The position numbers were made by a program, and so were the translations under genes. Positions 54,735 through 63,309 of a DNA stretch of 64,000 nucleotides are shown here, in pieces; position 1 is the first letter of the stretch; every line of letters starts with the position of its first letter. Origin of the DNA: Cohnella faecalis (GTDB taxonomy: Bacteria > Bacillota > Bacilli > Paenibacillales > Paenibacillaceae). The notes under the pieces were generated by a model. It saw only the letters and a list, made by a program, of their open reading frames with translations. It made no database searches and had not been told where the DNA came from. The stretch covers positions 124,001 through 188,000 of the forward strand of contig NZ_QXJM01000040.1 of the NCBI RefSeq assembly GCF_003570905.1. Direction: 5' to 3'.

Positions 54735-57700
54735 TTATTTTTTTGCGCTGAATGACACCGTCGTGCCTTGGCCGGGAGTACTGTCGACGCGAAGACCGCG
54801 CCCATAGATTTGCTTTAGCCGGCGATCCGTATTGCCCAAGCCGATTCCTCGCCCTTCTTCGCTTGCTTGGCCGTCCCGGAAGCGCCGCATCGCGCTCTCT
54901 TCTACCCCCACGCCGTTATCCGCGATGGTCACTTCCGCATATTCGCCGCGATCGACTATCCGAATCCGCACTTCCCCGCCCTGGGCGCGCTTTAAGATGC
55001 CGTGCCGAACCGCATTCTCTACGAGAGGCTGGATGGATAGCGGAGGAATCATCACTTCCATGCCCATATGTTCATCGACCTCCCAGACGATCCGCAGCCG
55101 ATCCTCGAATCGTTCCTTCTCAATGAATAGGTAGGCTCGCACAAGGTCCAGCTCCTGCCTGAGAGGAACGAACCGATCCAAATTCCGGGATCGAAGCTTA
55201 CCCGGAGATACTTGCCGAACGCTTCCAGCAAAGCCCGCATGCGCGTCGTATCGAACTCGCTGAGCGAGGCGATCGCATTCAACGAGTTGAACAGAAAATG
55301 CGGCTGGATCTGAGCCTGCAGCCATGCCGCTTCCATGCGCAGCCGCTTGCGGAACGATTGCTTGCCGTCCGTCAGCGCCCGCACGCGCGATTTCAATTCA
55401 TTCGCAGCTACCGGCTTGGTCAAGTAATCGTTCGCCCCGGCTTGAAAACCGACCTCGATGTCCTCCGGCCGGCTGCGGGCGGTCAGGAGCAAAATCGGCA
55501 GCTCGGACAGCGAGTAAACCTCCCGAATGGCGCGCGACAATTGGTAGCCTGACATATTCGGCATCATAACGTCCGCGATGATCAAATCCCATTCCCGAGA
55601 CGGCAGACGAGCTAAAGCCTCTTCTCCGCTCGTACACGTCACGATATCGTAATTTTCCGAAGCAAGCACGCTTTGGAGCACGCTCAAGTTGACGGGATCG
55701 TCGTCGACCGCCAGCAGGCTCGATCGATCCGCAGAAGCGGATTCGGCATCGACGACAAGCGCCGGATTATTCCCGTCCTTGGCAAGCTCTTCAGCCAAGC
55801 CTGCGGCGGTCTCTTGAAGGACGATGAACGCAGATGTCGAAGGCGTTTCGTCCCCGTGAGGGGCAGTCGATTCGGATAGGGGCAAGGAGAACGAGAAATC
55901 CGTGCCGCGGTTTGGACTGGAGCTGACTTCAATCGTGCCGTTGTGCAGCTCGACCAGCTGCTTGCAGATGCCAAGTCCGAGCCCTAGACCGCTCGCGCCG
56001 TCCGGCTCGTCAAGACCGCCCTGCTCATAAGGCTCGAATAGGGCTCCAAGGGCAGCTTCGTTCATGCCGATACCGGTATCCGAGACGCAAATGTAAGCCA
56101 TTCCGTCGCGGACATAGGCGTCGACCTTGATCGTTCCTTCGTTCGTAAATTTAGCCGCATTGTGCAGCAGATTGAACAGAATTTGGATAAGCCGGTTCTC
56201 GTCGGCCTTCACTGGCGGGAACGCTTCCGGGATGTCGTTCGCCAGCCGGATCGGCTTGTCCCCTATCATGACGCGAATCATATCCAACACGCCCGATGCG
56301 ATCGCCTGAACGCGAACATCCCTCAATTGGAGGTGTACCCGGTTCTCCTTCAGACGCGTTAGATCGAGCAGATCGTTCAGGAGATAGGACATTCTTTTGC
56401 CTACGGCTACGAGCAGCTTCAAATTATCCCTGTTTCGGGCTTCGTCGGATCGCCCGCCGTCGTCGAGGACGGTCTGGGCGATGTTCAACATGCCGTGAAG
56501 CGGATTTCGCAGCTCATGGGACGTCTGCACAAGGAATTGATCCTTGCGCTTGTCCTCTTCCAGAAGCCTCTCGGCCAGCCGGGCCGTCTGCGCGGAGCTT
56601 CTAAGATAGCTCTTGAACCAATACAGGGCAAATCCGATGAAAGTGGCGATCAAATCGAACGGGTAAAAGCCCATTTCCATCCAGCCCGTATTTTTGACAA
56701 CACCCCAGACCGTGCTGAGCATGACCGCTGTGACGCCAAGCAAAATATAAATAAAGTCCTTCTGCCCTCTGACAACTGCCCGGAACGCCAATGCGGGAAC
56801 GACCAGAAACGGAATCATCGTCAGCAGCGTATGAATGTAGTCGGCAAGCGTCAGCCATCGGATTGTCATTAACGGCACAGCCGCCGCATAAGCTGCGCAG
56901 ATTGCCGTATAAGCGCGCAGCCACCAGATCTTCTTTTTCTCTGGAAGCAGCAAATGTCTCCCGAATTGAAACAGGAACGCGGCGATGCCAAGATAAGCCA
57001 TATAGTAAGTTTTCATAATCCATTCGTCGTCCATCGAAGACCAGACGGGAAGCAGACGACTATCGTCGATCAGAACGGACACAATCGCACATACATTCAT
57101 CAATGCAAAATACAACAGCGCCTTCTGTCGCATTCCCATGACATATAGAATACCGGAGTATACAGAATGAGCCAGCAAAATCAGACAGACGGACAGCTGC
57201 AAGCCGATGGAAAAGTTGGCCGAGCGATCGACGGCAGAGTCGGTGCCGAACTTGATCGGCCACACGATGCCTCCAGCGATCCGATCGTCGAAATTCGCGA
57301 CTTGAACGATAATCTCGATCTCATCCCGATCGGTTGCAAAGGAAGCGGTGTAAGGAACGCTTCTCGCCGTATAAGCTTCCCGGCTGGACGCGGGCGTTCC
57401 GGAATGCCCAACCAGCCGTCCGTTGACGTACAGCTCGGTGGAGGATGTCACCACGGGCATTCGGATTGCGTAGATGCGTTCCCGGTCGGGCTGAACGAGA
57501 ACTCGCAGCCTGTAGGAGCCATAGCCGAACGTAGAATCGGCTCGTCCGGTTCCTCCGTTTTCTTTCGACATCGCCTCGTTCCACCTACCGGGCACTTTAG
57601 CGATCTGCCCGCCCTCCGGCACAGACAACGACTCTTTGCTTTGCCCGATCAGAAACCGCCCGGGGTAAAATTCCCATTCGCCGTTCAGCGACACGGCGCG

Positions 57701-57853
57701 CTCCGAGCCGAAATCCCAATCCCTCATATCTATTAGCCCTTGAACGGCCCGGGCGTGTCCCGGCGGCATGAACAGGAACAACCATGCCAGCCGCACGCTC
57801 GTAAGCGCGACGATGAACGCCCCGACGATGAGAAGAACTCTTTTCAAGCTCAC
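54735..57853 (-). CDS. 7TMR-DISM hybrid sensor kinase with a second LytS-type kinase core, frameshifted
   Basis: About 1039 residues when merged. Signal anchor 7-29; extracellular 7TMR-DISM galactose-binding-like domain about 40-205 (LNGEWEFYPG, TELYVNGRLVG); seven membrane helices about 210-415. HisKA with His446 (TSHELRNP) and HATPase about 540-660 (NLLHNAAKF, DTGIGM, GLGLGLGI) follow. The receiver spans about 712-830 with Asp761 (ADVMMPN), and the LytS-like core has QIQPHFLFNSLNA at 848-860. The frame breaks at G3 55187-55189, one base lost. The other frame supplies NLDRFVPLRQELDLVRAYL and a second HATPase (QPLVENAVRHG, ADNGVGV, GIGLGNTDRRL). The ligand is unknown; a sugar is plausible for DISM domains. 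Confidence 0.85.
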
Positions 57854-58122
57854 TTCGCTCCGAACCTTTTGATAGATTTGGCTCGTGCCCGTTCTATCTC
57901 GATCTCCCGATTCCGGGAAGGAGCTTGCGTGACCAACGAATCCAACAGCTTCCGAGCCGCTTCGGCCACCTCCTGCACGGCAAGCTCGAACGCCTCCCCG
58001 TTCGCCTTCGACGGCTCGTTGAAGCCCGAAAGCTTCCTTACGAATTGCAGCGACGCCGCCCGAACTTCCTCCTCGGTAGCCGGCGGCTCGAAATTGAACA
58101 ACGTCTTAATATTTCTGCACAC
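57850..58122 (-). CDS. DUF2277 family protein
   Basis: 90 residues beginning MCRNIKTLFNFEPPATEEEVRAASLQFVRKLSG, the hallmark of DUF2277, with a helical C-terminus. Function unknown. Its stop overlaps the start of the hybrid kinase gene by four bases, so the two are co-transcribed. A TTGACG box on the minus strand (58180-58185) may be part of their promoter. Confidence 0.88.
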   Translation of the reverse strand: MCRNIKTLFNFEPPATEEEVRAASLQFVRKLSGFNEPSKANGEAFELAVQEVAEAARKLLDSLVTQAPSRNREIEIERARAKSIKRFGAK

Positions 58123-58254
58123 AGCGCATCACTTCCCGATCCGAATGTTTTTTCCTACGTACTAGCGTATCGTATTTCCCGTCAACCCGGCTTGTGCCTA
58201 AGCTTCTTTAATCGAAAATACGTCCTTTCTCTCTTCCTCCCCACTATCCCGATG

Positions 58255-58422
58255 CAGATAGGTACCTTCATCATACAACTTGGAGCGCGCCCCAGGTCAA
58301 TAATTTTCACGGTTCTTGAGCTTGACTTGGAGATGACGGCTTCGCCGAACAGGGCGAGAAGGCTTTCGACAAGGTGGAGATTATGCCTTCACTCCCTATC
58401 GTACAATAATTGCGCTCCCGAT
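58255..58422 (+). repeat. Two decayed single copies of the 51-bp repeat family
   Basis: In the 383-base gap before the second siderophore gene, 58258-58300 reads GGTACCTTCATCATACAAC... GGAGCGC... CAATAAT, matching a type II unit with scattered changes. At 58394-58422, CTATCGTACAATAATTGCGC continues into TCCCG and matches type I, including an exact TTGCGCTCCCG. These are judged by eye. The rest of the gap holds the promoter and Fur box. Confidence 0.45.
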
Positions 58423-58452
58423 CGTCCATTGTTCAATAGCGGCCGGGTAGCT

Positions 58453-58485
58453 TATAATGCTTCTTGTAAATGATAATAATTATCA
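58453..58485 (+). promoter_or_regulatory. TATAAT box and Fur box 2
   Basis: TATAAT at 58453-58458 (possible -35 TTGTTC at 58429) is followed by TGATAATAATTATCA at 58471-58485, a perfect 7-1-7 Fur palindrome just after the expected transcription start. Confidence 0.92.
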
Positions 58486-58505
58486 ATATCATTCAGGAGG
58501 GCATT

Positions 58506-59513
58506 ATGAGACTTACGCAAAAAAACATCGCACTCGTCGCATTCATCCTATTATTCAGCATCGTTCTGGCAGCTTGCGGCAACGACAAGAACGACGCAGG
58601 CGCATCCAAGACGGCTCCAGCCAGTCCCGCCGCCGCGCAGCAAGCGCAAGAAACCTCGTCCGCCCCTGCGGAACAACCGGCGACGCGCAAAGTGACTCAT
58701 GCCTTGGGAGAGACGGAAATTCCGACCGAGCCGAAGCGCATCGTGGCGGATCAATATATCGGTCATTTGCTGGCGTTGGGCATCAAGCCTGTCGGAGCAC
58801 GAGGCGATCTGATGAAAAGCCCTTTTATCCAAGATCAATTCGAAGGCGTGGCAGACACCGGCAGCCCCATGAATTTGGAGAAGGTGCTGGAGCTGAAGCC
58901 GGATCTTATTATCGTTCAGAGCGAAGACAACTACGAGCAGTTGTCCAAAATCGCCCCTACCATCGTCTATGAGTATGGAAAAATCAACACGTTGGAGCAA
59001 CTGAAGCTGTTCGGAGACATTCTGGGTAAGCAGAAGGAAGCCGACGAATGGATCGCTGCTTTCGACGCGAAAGCCAAATCCTATCGCGAGAAGCTGGCCG
59101 GGGCTGTCGGTCCGGACGAAACGGTCTCGGTTATCGAGCTGTGGGCGGAAGGCCCGTTCGTCTTCGGCAACAACTGGGGGCGTGGCGGGTACAGCTTGTA
59201 CAATGCCTTGCAGTTGAAGCCTCCCGCTATTGTGGCGAAAGAAATTATCGATAAGGAACAGTTCAGGGCTCTGTCGATGGAGGTGCTTCCGGATTACGTG
59301 GGCGATTTCGTATTCCTTACCGTCTATGCAGAGAACGGCGGCGACAAGAAAGCGCAGGAAATCAAAGACAGCGCAATCTGGAAATCGCTCAAAGCCGTCA
59401 AAAACAACCGCGTGATCGAGCTTCGGATCGAAGATATGGCTCCCGGCGATCCGATCTCTCTGGACAAACAGATGGACATTCAGTTTGAAAAGCTGCTTGC
59501 GCTGAAAAAATAA
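58506..59513 (+). CDS. Fe-siderophore-binding lipoprotein 2
   Basis: 335 residues from ATG 58506 (AGGAGG upstream). Lipobox LAAC near residue 20, then an Ala/Pro linker, then the Peripla_BP_2 fold (KRIVADQYIGHLLALGIKPVGARG, LIIVQSEDNYEQLSKIAPTIVYEYG, GNNWGRGGYSLYNAL, LPDYVGDFVFLTVYAENGG). It is followed by a terminator and not by permeases, so it probably delivers to permeases encoded elsewhere or to those at 52.6-54.6 kb. It is closely similar to the C-terminal half of the next gene's product. Confidence 0.93.
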   Translation: MRLTQKNIALVAFILLFSIVLAACGNDKNDAGASKTAPASPAAAQQAQETSSAPAEQPATRKVTHALGETEIPTEPKRIVADQYIGHLLALGIKPVGARGDLMKSPFIQDQFEGVADTGSPMNLEKVLELKPDLIIVQSEDNYEQLSKIAPTIVYEYGKINTLEQLKLFGDILGKQKEADEWIAAFDAKAKSYREKLAGAVGPDETVSVIELWAEGPFVFGNNWGRGGYSLYNALQLKPPAIVAKEIIDKEQFRALSMEVLPDYVGDFVFLTVYAENGGDKKAQEIKDSAIWKSLKAVKNNRVIELRIEDMAPGDPISLDKQMDIQFEKLLALKK

Positions 59514-59516
59514 CCA

Positions 59517-59552
59517 TTCAAACGCGGACCGTTGCAGGTCCGCGTTTATACG
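59517..59552 (+). terminator. Terminator after binding protein 2
   Basis: AAACGCGGACC and GGTCCGCGTTT pair around GTTGCA, followed by ATACGTTT. Confidence 0.85.
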
Positions 59553-59573
59553 TTTAAAATGAGAATGTGTAAT

Positions 59574-59588
59574 TGAAAATAATTCTCA
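59574..59588 (+). promoter_or_regulatory. Fur box 3 (imperfect)
   Basis: TGAAAATAATTCTCA differs from the 7-1-7 Fur palindrome at two positions and lies 24 bases before the AraC-type regulator gene. Confidence 0.75.
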
Positions 59589-59611
59589 TTTAAAGCGAGG
59601 TTTCGCCCGAG

Positions 59612-61219
59612 ATGTCCGATTCGATTTCATCGTCGGCCCGCACGCTCTGTTTGTTGTTGGATAGCATCGAATATAAGACGATCGATCGCGTATGGCATCC
59701 CGAGCGGAAGCCCGGCATGTACATGCTGATCGCCGTCGCGTCCGGGCAGGGTGCTCTGGATATCGCGGGCGCAAACTTTCGTCTGAAGCAAGGTCATGGC
59801 TGCCTGATCGAGCCCGATCTTTCCGCCGCCATCGGCGGCGCTCCCGAGCGGGCGATTCAAGCTTATCTTCTCGGCTTTCGGAAGCTTCGGACGGGCGATG
59901 ACAGCTCGATCCATGAGCACGCTTTCGAAATTCCCGCCGCCGTATGCTCCAGCGTGCCGTTATCCGCGGAAGCGATGTTCGTGCTGCAAGATTTGTTGGA
60001 GCATAAAGACGACAATCAACCGCATCAACAACTAAAAAATCATATTCGCTTTCAACAATTCATGCTGCCGATCCTGTTCCCGCCCGCCCAGGACGGTTAT
60101 GCGCGGCATTCACGCGATGCGGTTCGCGAGGTTATATCCGATTTGGACAACTCTTTTGTCGACCCCGTCGACATCGACGGCCTCGCCCAAAGGTCAGGCA
60201 TCGGCAAACGGTATTTCAACCAATTGTTCCGCGAATTGACCGGAACGAGCGTCACCGAGTACGTAACCTCGCTGCGTATGAATAGCGCCTTGCGGCTGTT
60301 GTCCCGCTCCGATGCCAACGTCAAGGATGTCGCCCGGACGGTCGGCTATTCGGACGAGTATTATTTCAACCGAAGGTTCAAGATGACTTACGGCATCGCT
60401 CCGGGACAGTATTCCCGCAGCGAGACGAGAAGAAGCAAGCTTTTCGCTACGCAATATTTGGGCCATCTGCTTACTCTCGGAGTGAAGCCGGTGGGCGCGA
60501 CGAGCAATATTATGACGCATTCCTTCCTTCGAAAGCTCGTTGCCGGAATCGAATCCGTCGACATTCTGCCCTCTTCTCCCTCGCGCGTCTCCGAGCTGAT
60601 GCCGGATCTTATTATCGGGTGCGAGCAAAGCGACAAAGACCTGTACGCTTCCATCGCTCCCGTCATGGTAATGCCTTACGGAGAACGCGATGCGGTCTAT
60701 CAATTGGAACGGCTGGCGGAAATGCTCGACAAGCAAAAAGAAGCCAAGCGCTGGAAAGAAGCTTACGAACGAAAATCGATGCGGCTAAAGCGGTCGCTCG
60801 ACGGAACGATCGGCCGTTCCGAAACCGTGTCGGTCATCGAGATTTGGGAGGAAGGTATTTTCGCTTACGGCAACAGATGGGGACGAGGCGGCTACAATTT
60901 GTACAACGCTTTGGAATTGAAAGCGCCTGCGCCTGTCGAGCGTCATCTGATCGACAACGAGCCTTATCGGCGTATCGAATTGGAGGAGCTTCCCGACTAT
61001 GCCGGCGACCATGTGTTCTTGACCGTCTATGCGGAGGGAGGAGGCGAACGGCGTGCGAACGAGATCAAACGCAGCGCAATATGGCGGAGCTTGCCCGCCG
61101 TTATCCGGAACCGCGTCTACGAAGCGGACATCTCGTTATTCGGCCCCGGCGATCCGATTTCACTTGGCAAGCAGCTCGACATTCAGGTCGGTATGCTTCT
61201 GGCGGGCGGCAGGCGGTAG
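59612..61219 (+). CDS. AraC regulator fused to a siderophore-binding domain (Btr-like)
   Basis: 535 residues. N-terminal 150 residues form a cupin-like AraC arm. HTH at about 170-268 (IDGLAQRSGIGKRYFNQLFRELTGTSVTEYV... DVARTVGYSDEYYFNRRFKMTYGIAPGQYSR). Residues 275-530 form a cytosolic Peripla_BP_2 domain (FATQYLGHLLTLGVKPVGATS, GNRWGRGGYNLYNALELKAP, LPDYAGDHVFLTVYAEGGGERRANEIK). The same design is used by Bacillus Btr (YbbB), which binds Fe-bacillibactin and activates its uptake operon. Its own ligand is probably that of the lipoprotein encoded just upstream. An imperfect Fur box precedes it. Confidence 0.92.
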   Translation: MSDSISSSARTLCLLLDSIEYKTIDRVWHPERKPGMYMLIAVASGQGALDIAGANFRLKQGHGCLIEPDLSAAIGGAPERAIQAYLLGFRKLRTGDDSSIHEHAFEIPAAVCSSVPLSAEAMFVLQDLLEHKDDNQPHQQLKNHIRFQQFMLPILFPPAQDGYARHSRDAVREVISDLDNSFVDPVDIDGLAQRSGIGKRYFNQLFRELTGTSVTEYVTSLRMNSALRLLSRSDANVKDVARTVGYSDEYYFNRRFKMTYGIAPGQYSRSETRRSKLFATQYLGHLLTLGVKPVGATSNIMTHSFLRKLVAGIESVDILPSSPSRVSELMPDLIIGCEQSDKDLYASIAPVMVMPYGERDAVYQLERLAEMLDKQKEAKRWKEAYERKSMRLKRSLDGTIGRSETVSVIEIWEEGIFAYGNRWGRGGYNLYNALELKAPAPVERHLIDNEPYRRIELEELPDYAGDHVFLTVYAEGGGERRANEIKRSAIWRSLPAVIRNRVYEADISLFGPGDPISLGKQLDIQVGMLLAGGRR

Positions 61220-61354
61220 GATACATTAGCATCGTAAATACGCACGTATCGATTGCGGCCTAGAGTGCGGCAAGACGACTATACGAGCCTTCGGCCGAAC
61301 ATGTCGTGCTTCAAAGTACGCAGCGGCCATCCGGCAAACTTCGCGTGGAGTGGG

Positions 61355-61890
61355 ACGGGGTACCTTTCTTTCGGCAATTGGTGAGCTGAGGCGCTCATCA
61401 GTGGGATGAGGTACCATTCTTTCGGCGATTGGTGAGCTGGGCGCTCATCAGTGGGACGTAGTACCATGCTTTCGGCGATTGGTGAGCTGGGGCGCTCATC
61501 AGTGGGATGAGGTACCATACTTTCGGCGATTGGTGAGCTGGGCGCTCATCAGTGGGACGGGGTACCATTCTTACGGCGATTGGTGAGCTGGGGCGCTCAT
61601 CAGTGGGACGTAGTACCATACTTTCGGCGATTGGCGGGGACGGGCGCTCAACAGTGGGACGACGTACCATTCTTTCGACGATCGGTGAGCTGGAGCGCTC
61701 ATCAGTGGGACGACGTACCATTCTTTCGACGGTCGGTGAGTTGGGGCGCTCATCAGTGGGACGTAGTACCATACTTTCGGCGATTGGTGAGCTAGGGCGC
61801 TCATCAGTGGGACGTAGTACCATACTTTCGGCGATTGGTGAGCTAGGGCGCGCATCAGTGGGACGGGGGTACCTTTCTTTCGGTTGGTGC
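61355..61890 (-). repeat. 51-bp tandem repeat array 5 (type II, inverted, 11 copies)
   Basis: Eleven units in the opposite orientation to array 3: GTACCATACTTTCGGCGATT, then GGTGAGCTGGGGCGCTCATC and AGTGGGACGTA. Steps are 51 bp, with two of 50 (GCTGGGCGC in place of GCTGGGGCGC) and one of 52. GAGC and GCTC again pair. It fills the gap between the convergent AraC-type and gerAC genes. Confidence 0.95.
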
Positions 61891-61900
61891 CCACACAAAT

Positions 61901-62031
61901 TTGCAAAAGAGCCTCACTAGGAGATCCTTCTTCGCTTCGTCCAAGCTGCTCATCTACTCCCCGATCGTGATCGTGGTCGTTTTCTATAGCTTTATTGGCG
62001 CATTCCTCGATTTGCCGTCCAGCACAGGATA
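61901..62031 (+). pseudogene. Possible short membrane-protein remnant
   Basis: A plus-strand frame of about 43 codons (TTG 61901) reads QKSLTRRSFFASSKLLIYS... then a hydrophobic helix, ending GAFLDLPSSTG-stop. The pattern is that of the first membrane helix of a sensor or permease, cut short. No ribosome site is seen and no homologue was recognised. The rest of the gap to gerAC (62032-62109) holds only a weak hairpin. Confidence 0.25.
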
Positions 62032-62109
62032 AATCAGCAAACCTTCTGCAATGTAAAAAGACTGCAACGACTTGTCAGGCAACAGCCCAGTGCAGCCTTC
62101 TGTCTGCGA

Positions 62110-63309
62110 CTATGGGGAACCGGAGACGGCGGTGAACGGATTCCCTGCGTTCATCCCGGTATCGGTAATTCTGGCGCTGACCGTCACGATAACTTTGGCA
62201 TACGAGAACTGCTCCGCCCAGTCTCCGGACCAGCTTCTCCATAGCCGAGGGTTTCTTCTTTCCAAATATTGTCCGGCCAACAATACGTCCGCTTTCTTCT
62301 CCTGCACGAAATCGACGGCGTCCTTTGCGCCGCGTTCAATCTCTTCGGCGACCCGTTTCAAGAAATGTGCGTTTCCGTCTACCGTCTGGATGTCGGAGCA
62401 GGTCATCTCCCCCATCTTCCCATCCAGATCCAGATGAATGCGGATGAGCGGTCGTCCTCCCCTCTGGGTCACCTTAAGCCGCGATTTTGAAGCATAGACC
62501 CAATACGAGTCCTCCTTGGTTACTCCGGACGAGCCCTTTCCTTCTTCTTTTTCGCATGGAATCGACAATTGCCCTCTCCTGTACTCCCCCCTGATCATCA
62601 ATAAATAGGGAGCGAACTGCATAGGAACGAGACTGGCGTCGATAGTTCCTTCCGGAAAACGAAGAATGGCCAAGCTGTCGATTGTCACGACCTCATGCTC
62701 GTCCTTGGACAGACGGATGTGAGGCAGCAAGGCAATCGATCCCGGCGTCTGGGACAGAATATTCAAATCGAGCAGCGTGATCGTCGTGGATATGCCCGCT
62801 TGCGTGCTGGCTATCGACTCTGCCGTCCTCAATTGCTGACCGATCGTATTCTCGATAAGCGGCTTAATAAGAAGATATCGACTTGCTTCTCCTTGAGTCG
62901 TCATCACATTGACCGATCCTCGCGGGCCTTGGGAACGCGAGAAGAAATCGAGCAACTCGCCGATATTGCGGGTCCGAATAACCTGCTCGCCGACCAGCAG
63001 CGCTCTCATATGGCTCCACTGCAGCCTCCGACCCAGCTCTGCGGCGAGCTTCAAGGAAGCCTCCGACATCGTAGCTGCCTCTTCGGTCAAGGAAAGATAA
63101 GAGCCTCCCTTGGTCGCCATCCCGCTCCTCGATTCGGACGATCCGGGACGGTAGATTTGCGCCATGACCTTTATACGTCCGCTCTCGGAGCGATCGATGG
63201 CAACGGCTTGCACAAATCCCCAATCCGTTAGCTCGTTCTTGTCCCAGCAACCAGCCAATAGAAGCGAAATAAGCGACAGACAGCCAAGCAAATACACGGT
63301 TGCCTTCAT
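62110..63309 (-). CDS. Ger(x)C family spore germination lipoprotein
   Basis: 399 residues. Signal peptide with lipobox LLAGC and the diagnostic CWDKNELTDWGFVQAVAIDR just after the lipidated Cys. The GerAC C-terminal domain (about 215-390) ends VIVTVSARITDTGMN. These proteins form the outer, lipid-anchored subunit of a nutrient germinant receptor in the inner spore membrane. The ATG overlaps the stop of the GerAA gene upstream. No gerAB follows, so that gene must lie beyond the window if present. Confidence 0.93.
   Translation of the reverse strand: MKATVYLLGCLSLISLLLAGCWDKNELTDWGFVQAVAIDRSESGRIKVMAQIYRPGSSESRSGMATKGGSYLSLTEEAATMSEASLKLAAELGRRLQWSHMRALLVGEQVIRTRNIGELLDFFSRSQGPRGSVNVMTTQGEASRYLLIKPLIENTIGQQLRTAESIASTQAGISTTITLLDLNILSQTPGSIALLPHIRLSKDEHEVVTIDSLAILRFPEGTIDASLVPMQFAPYLLMIRGEYRRGQLSIPCEKEEGKGSSGVTKEDSYWVYASKSRLKVTQRGGRPLIRIHLDLDGKMGEMTCSDIQTVDGNAHFLKRVAEEIERGAKDAVDFVQEKKADVLLAGQYLERRNPRLWRSWSGDWAEQFSYAKVIVTVSARITDTGMNAGNPFTAVSGSP

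Noticed and set aside
62056..62108. Terminator downstream of gerAC
   Set aside because: GGCTGCA and TGCAGTC could pair with TTTTT following on the minus strand, but the loop is about 22 bases and the stem short, so it is not listed as a feature.
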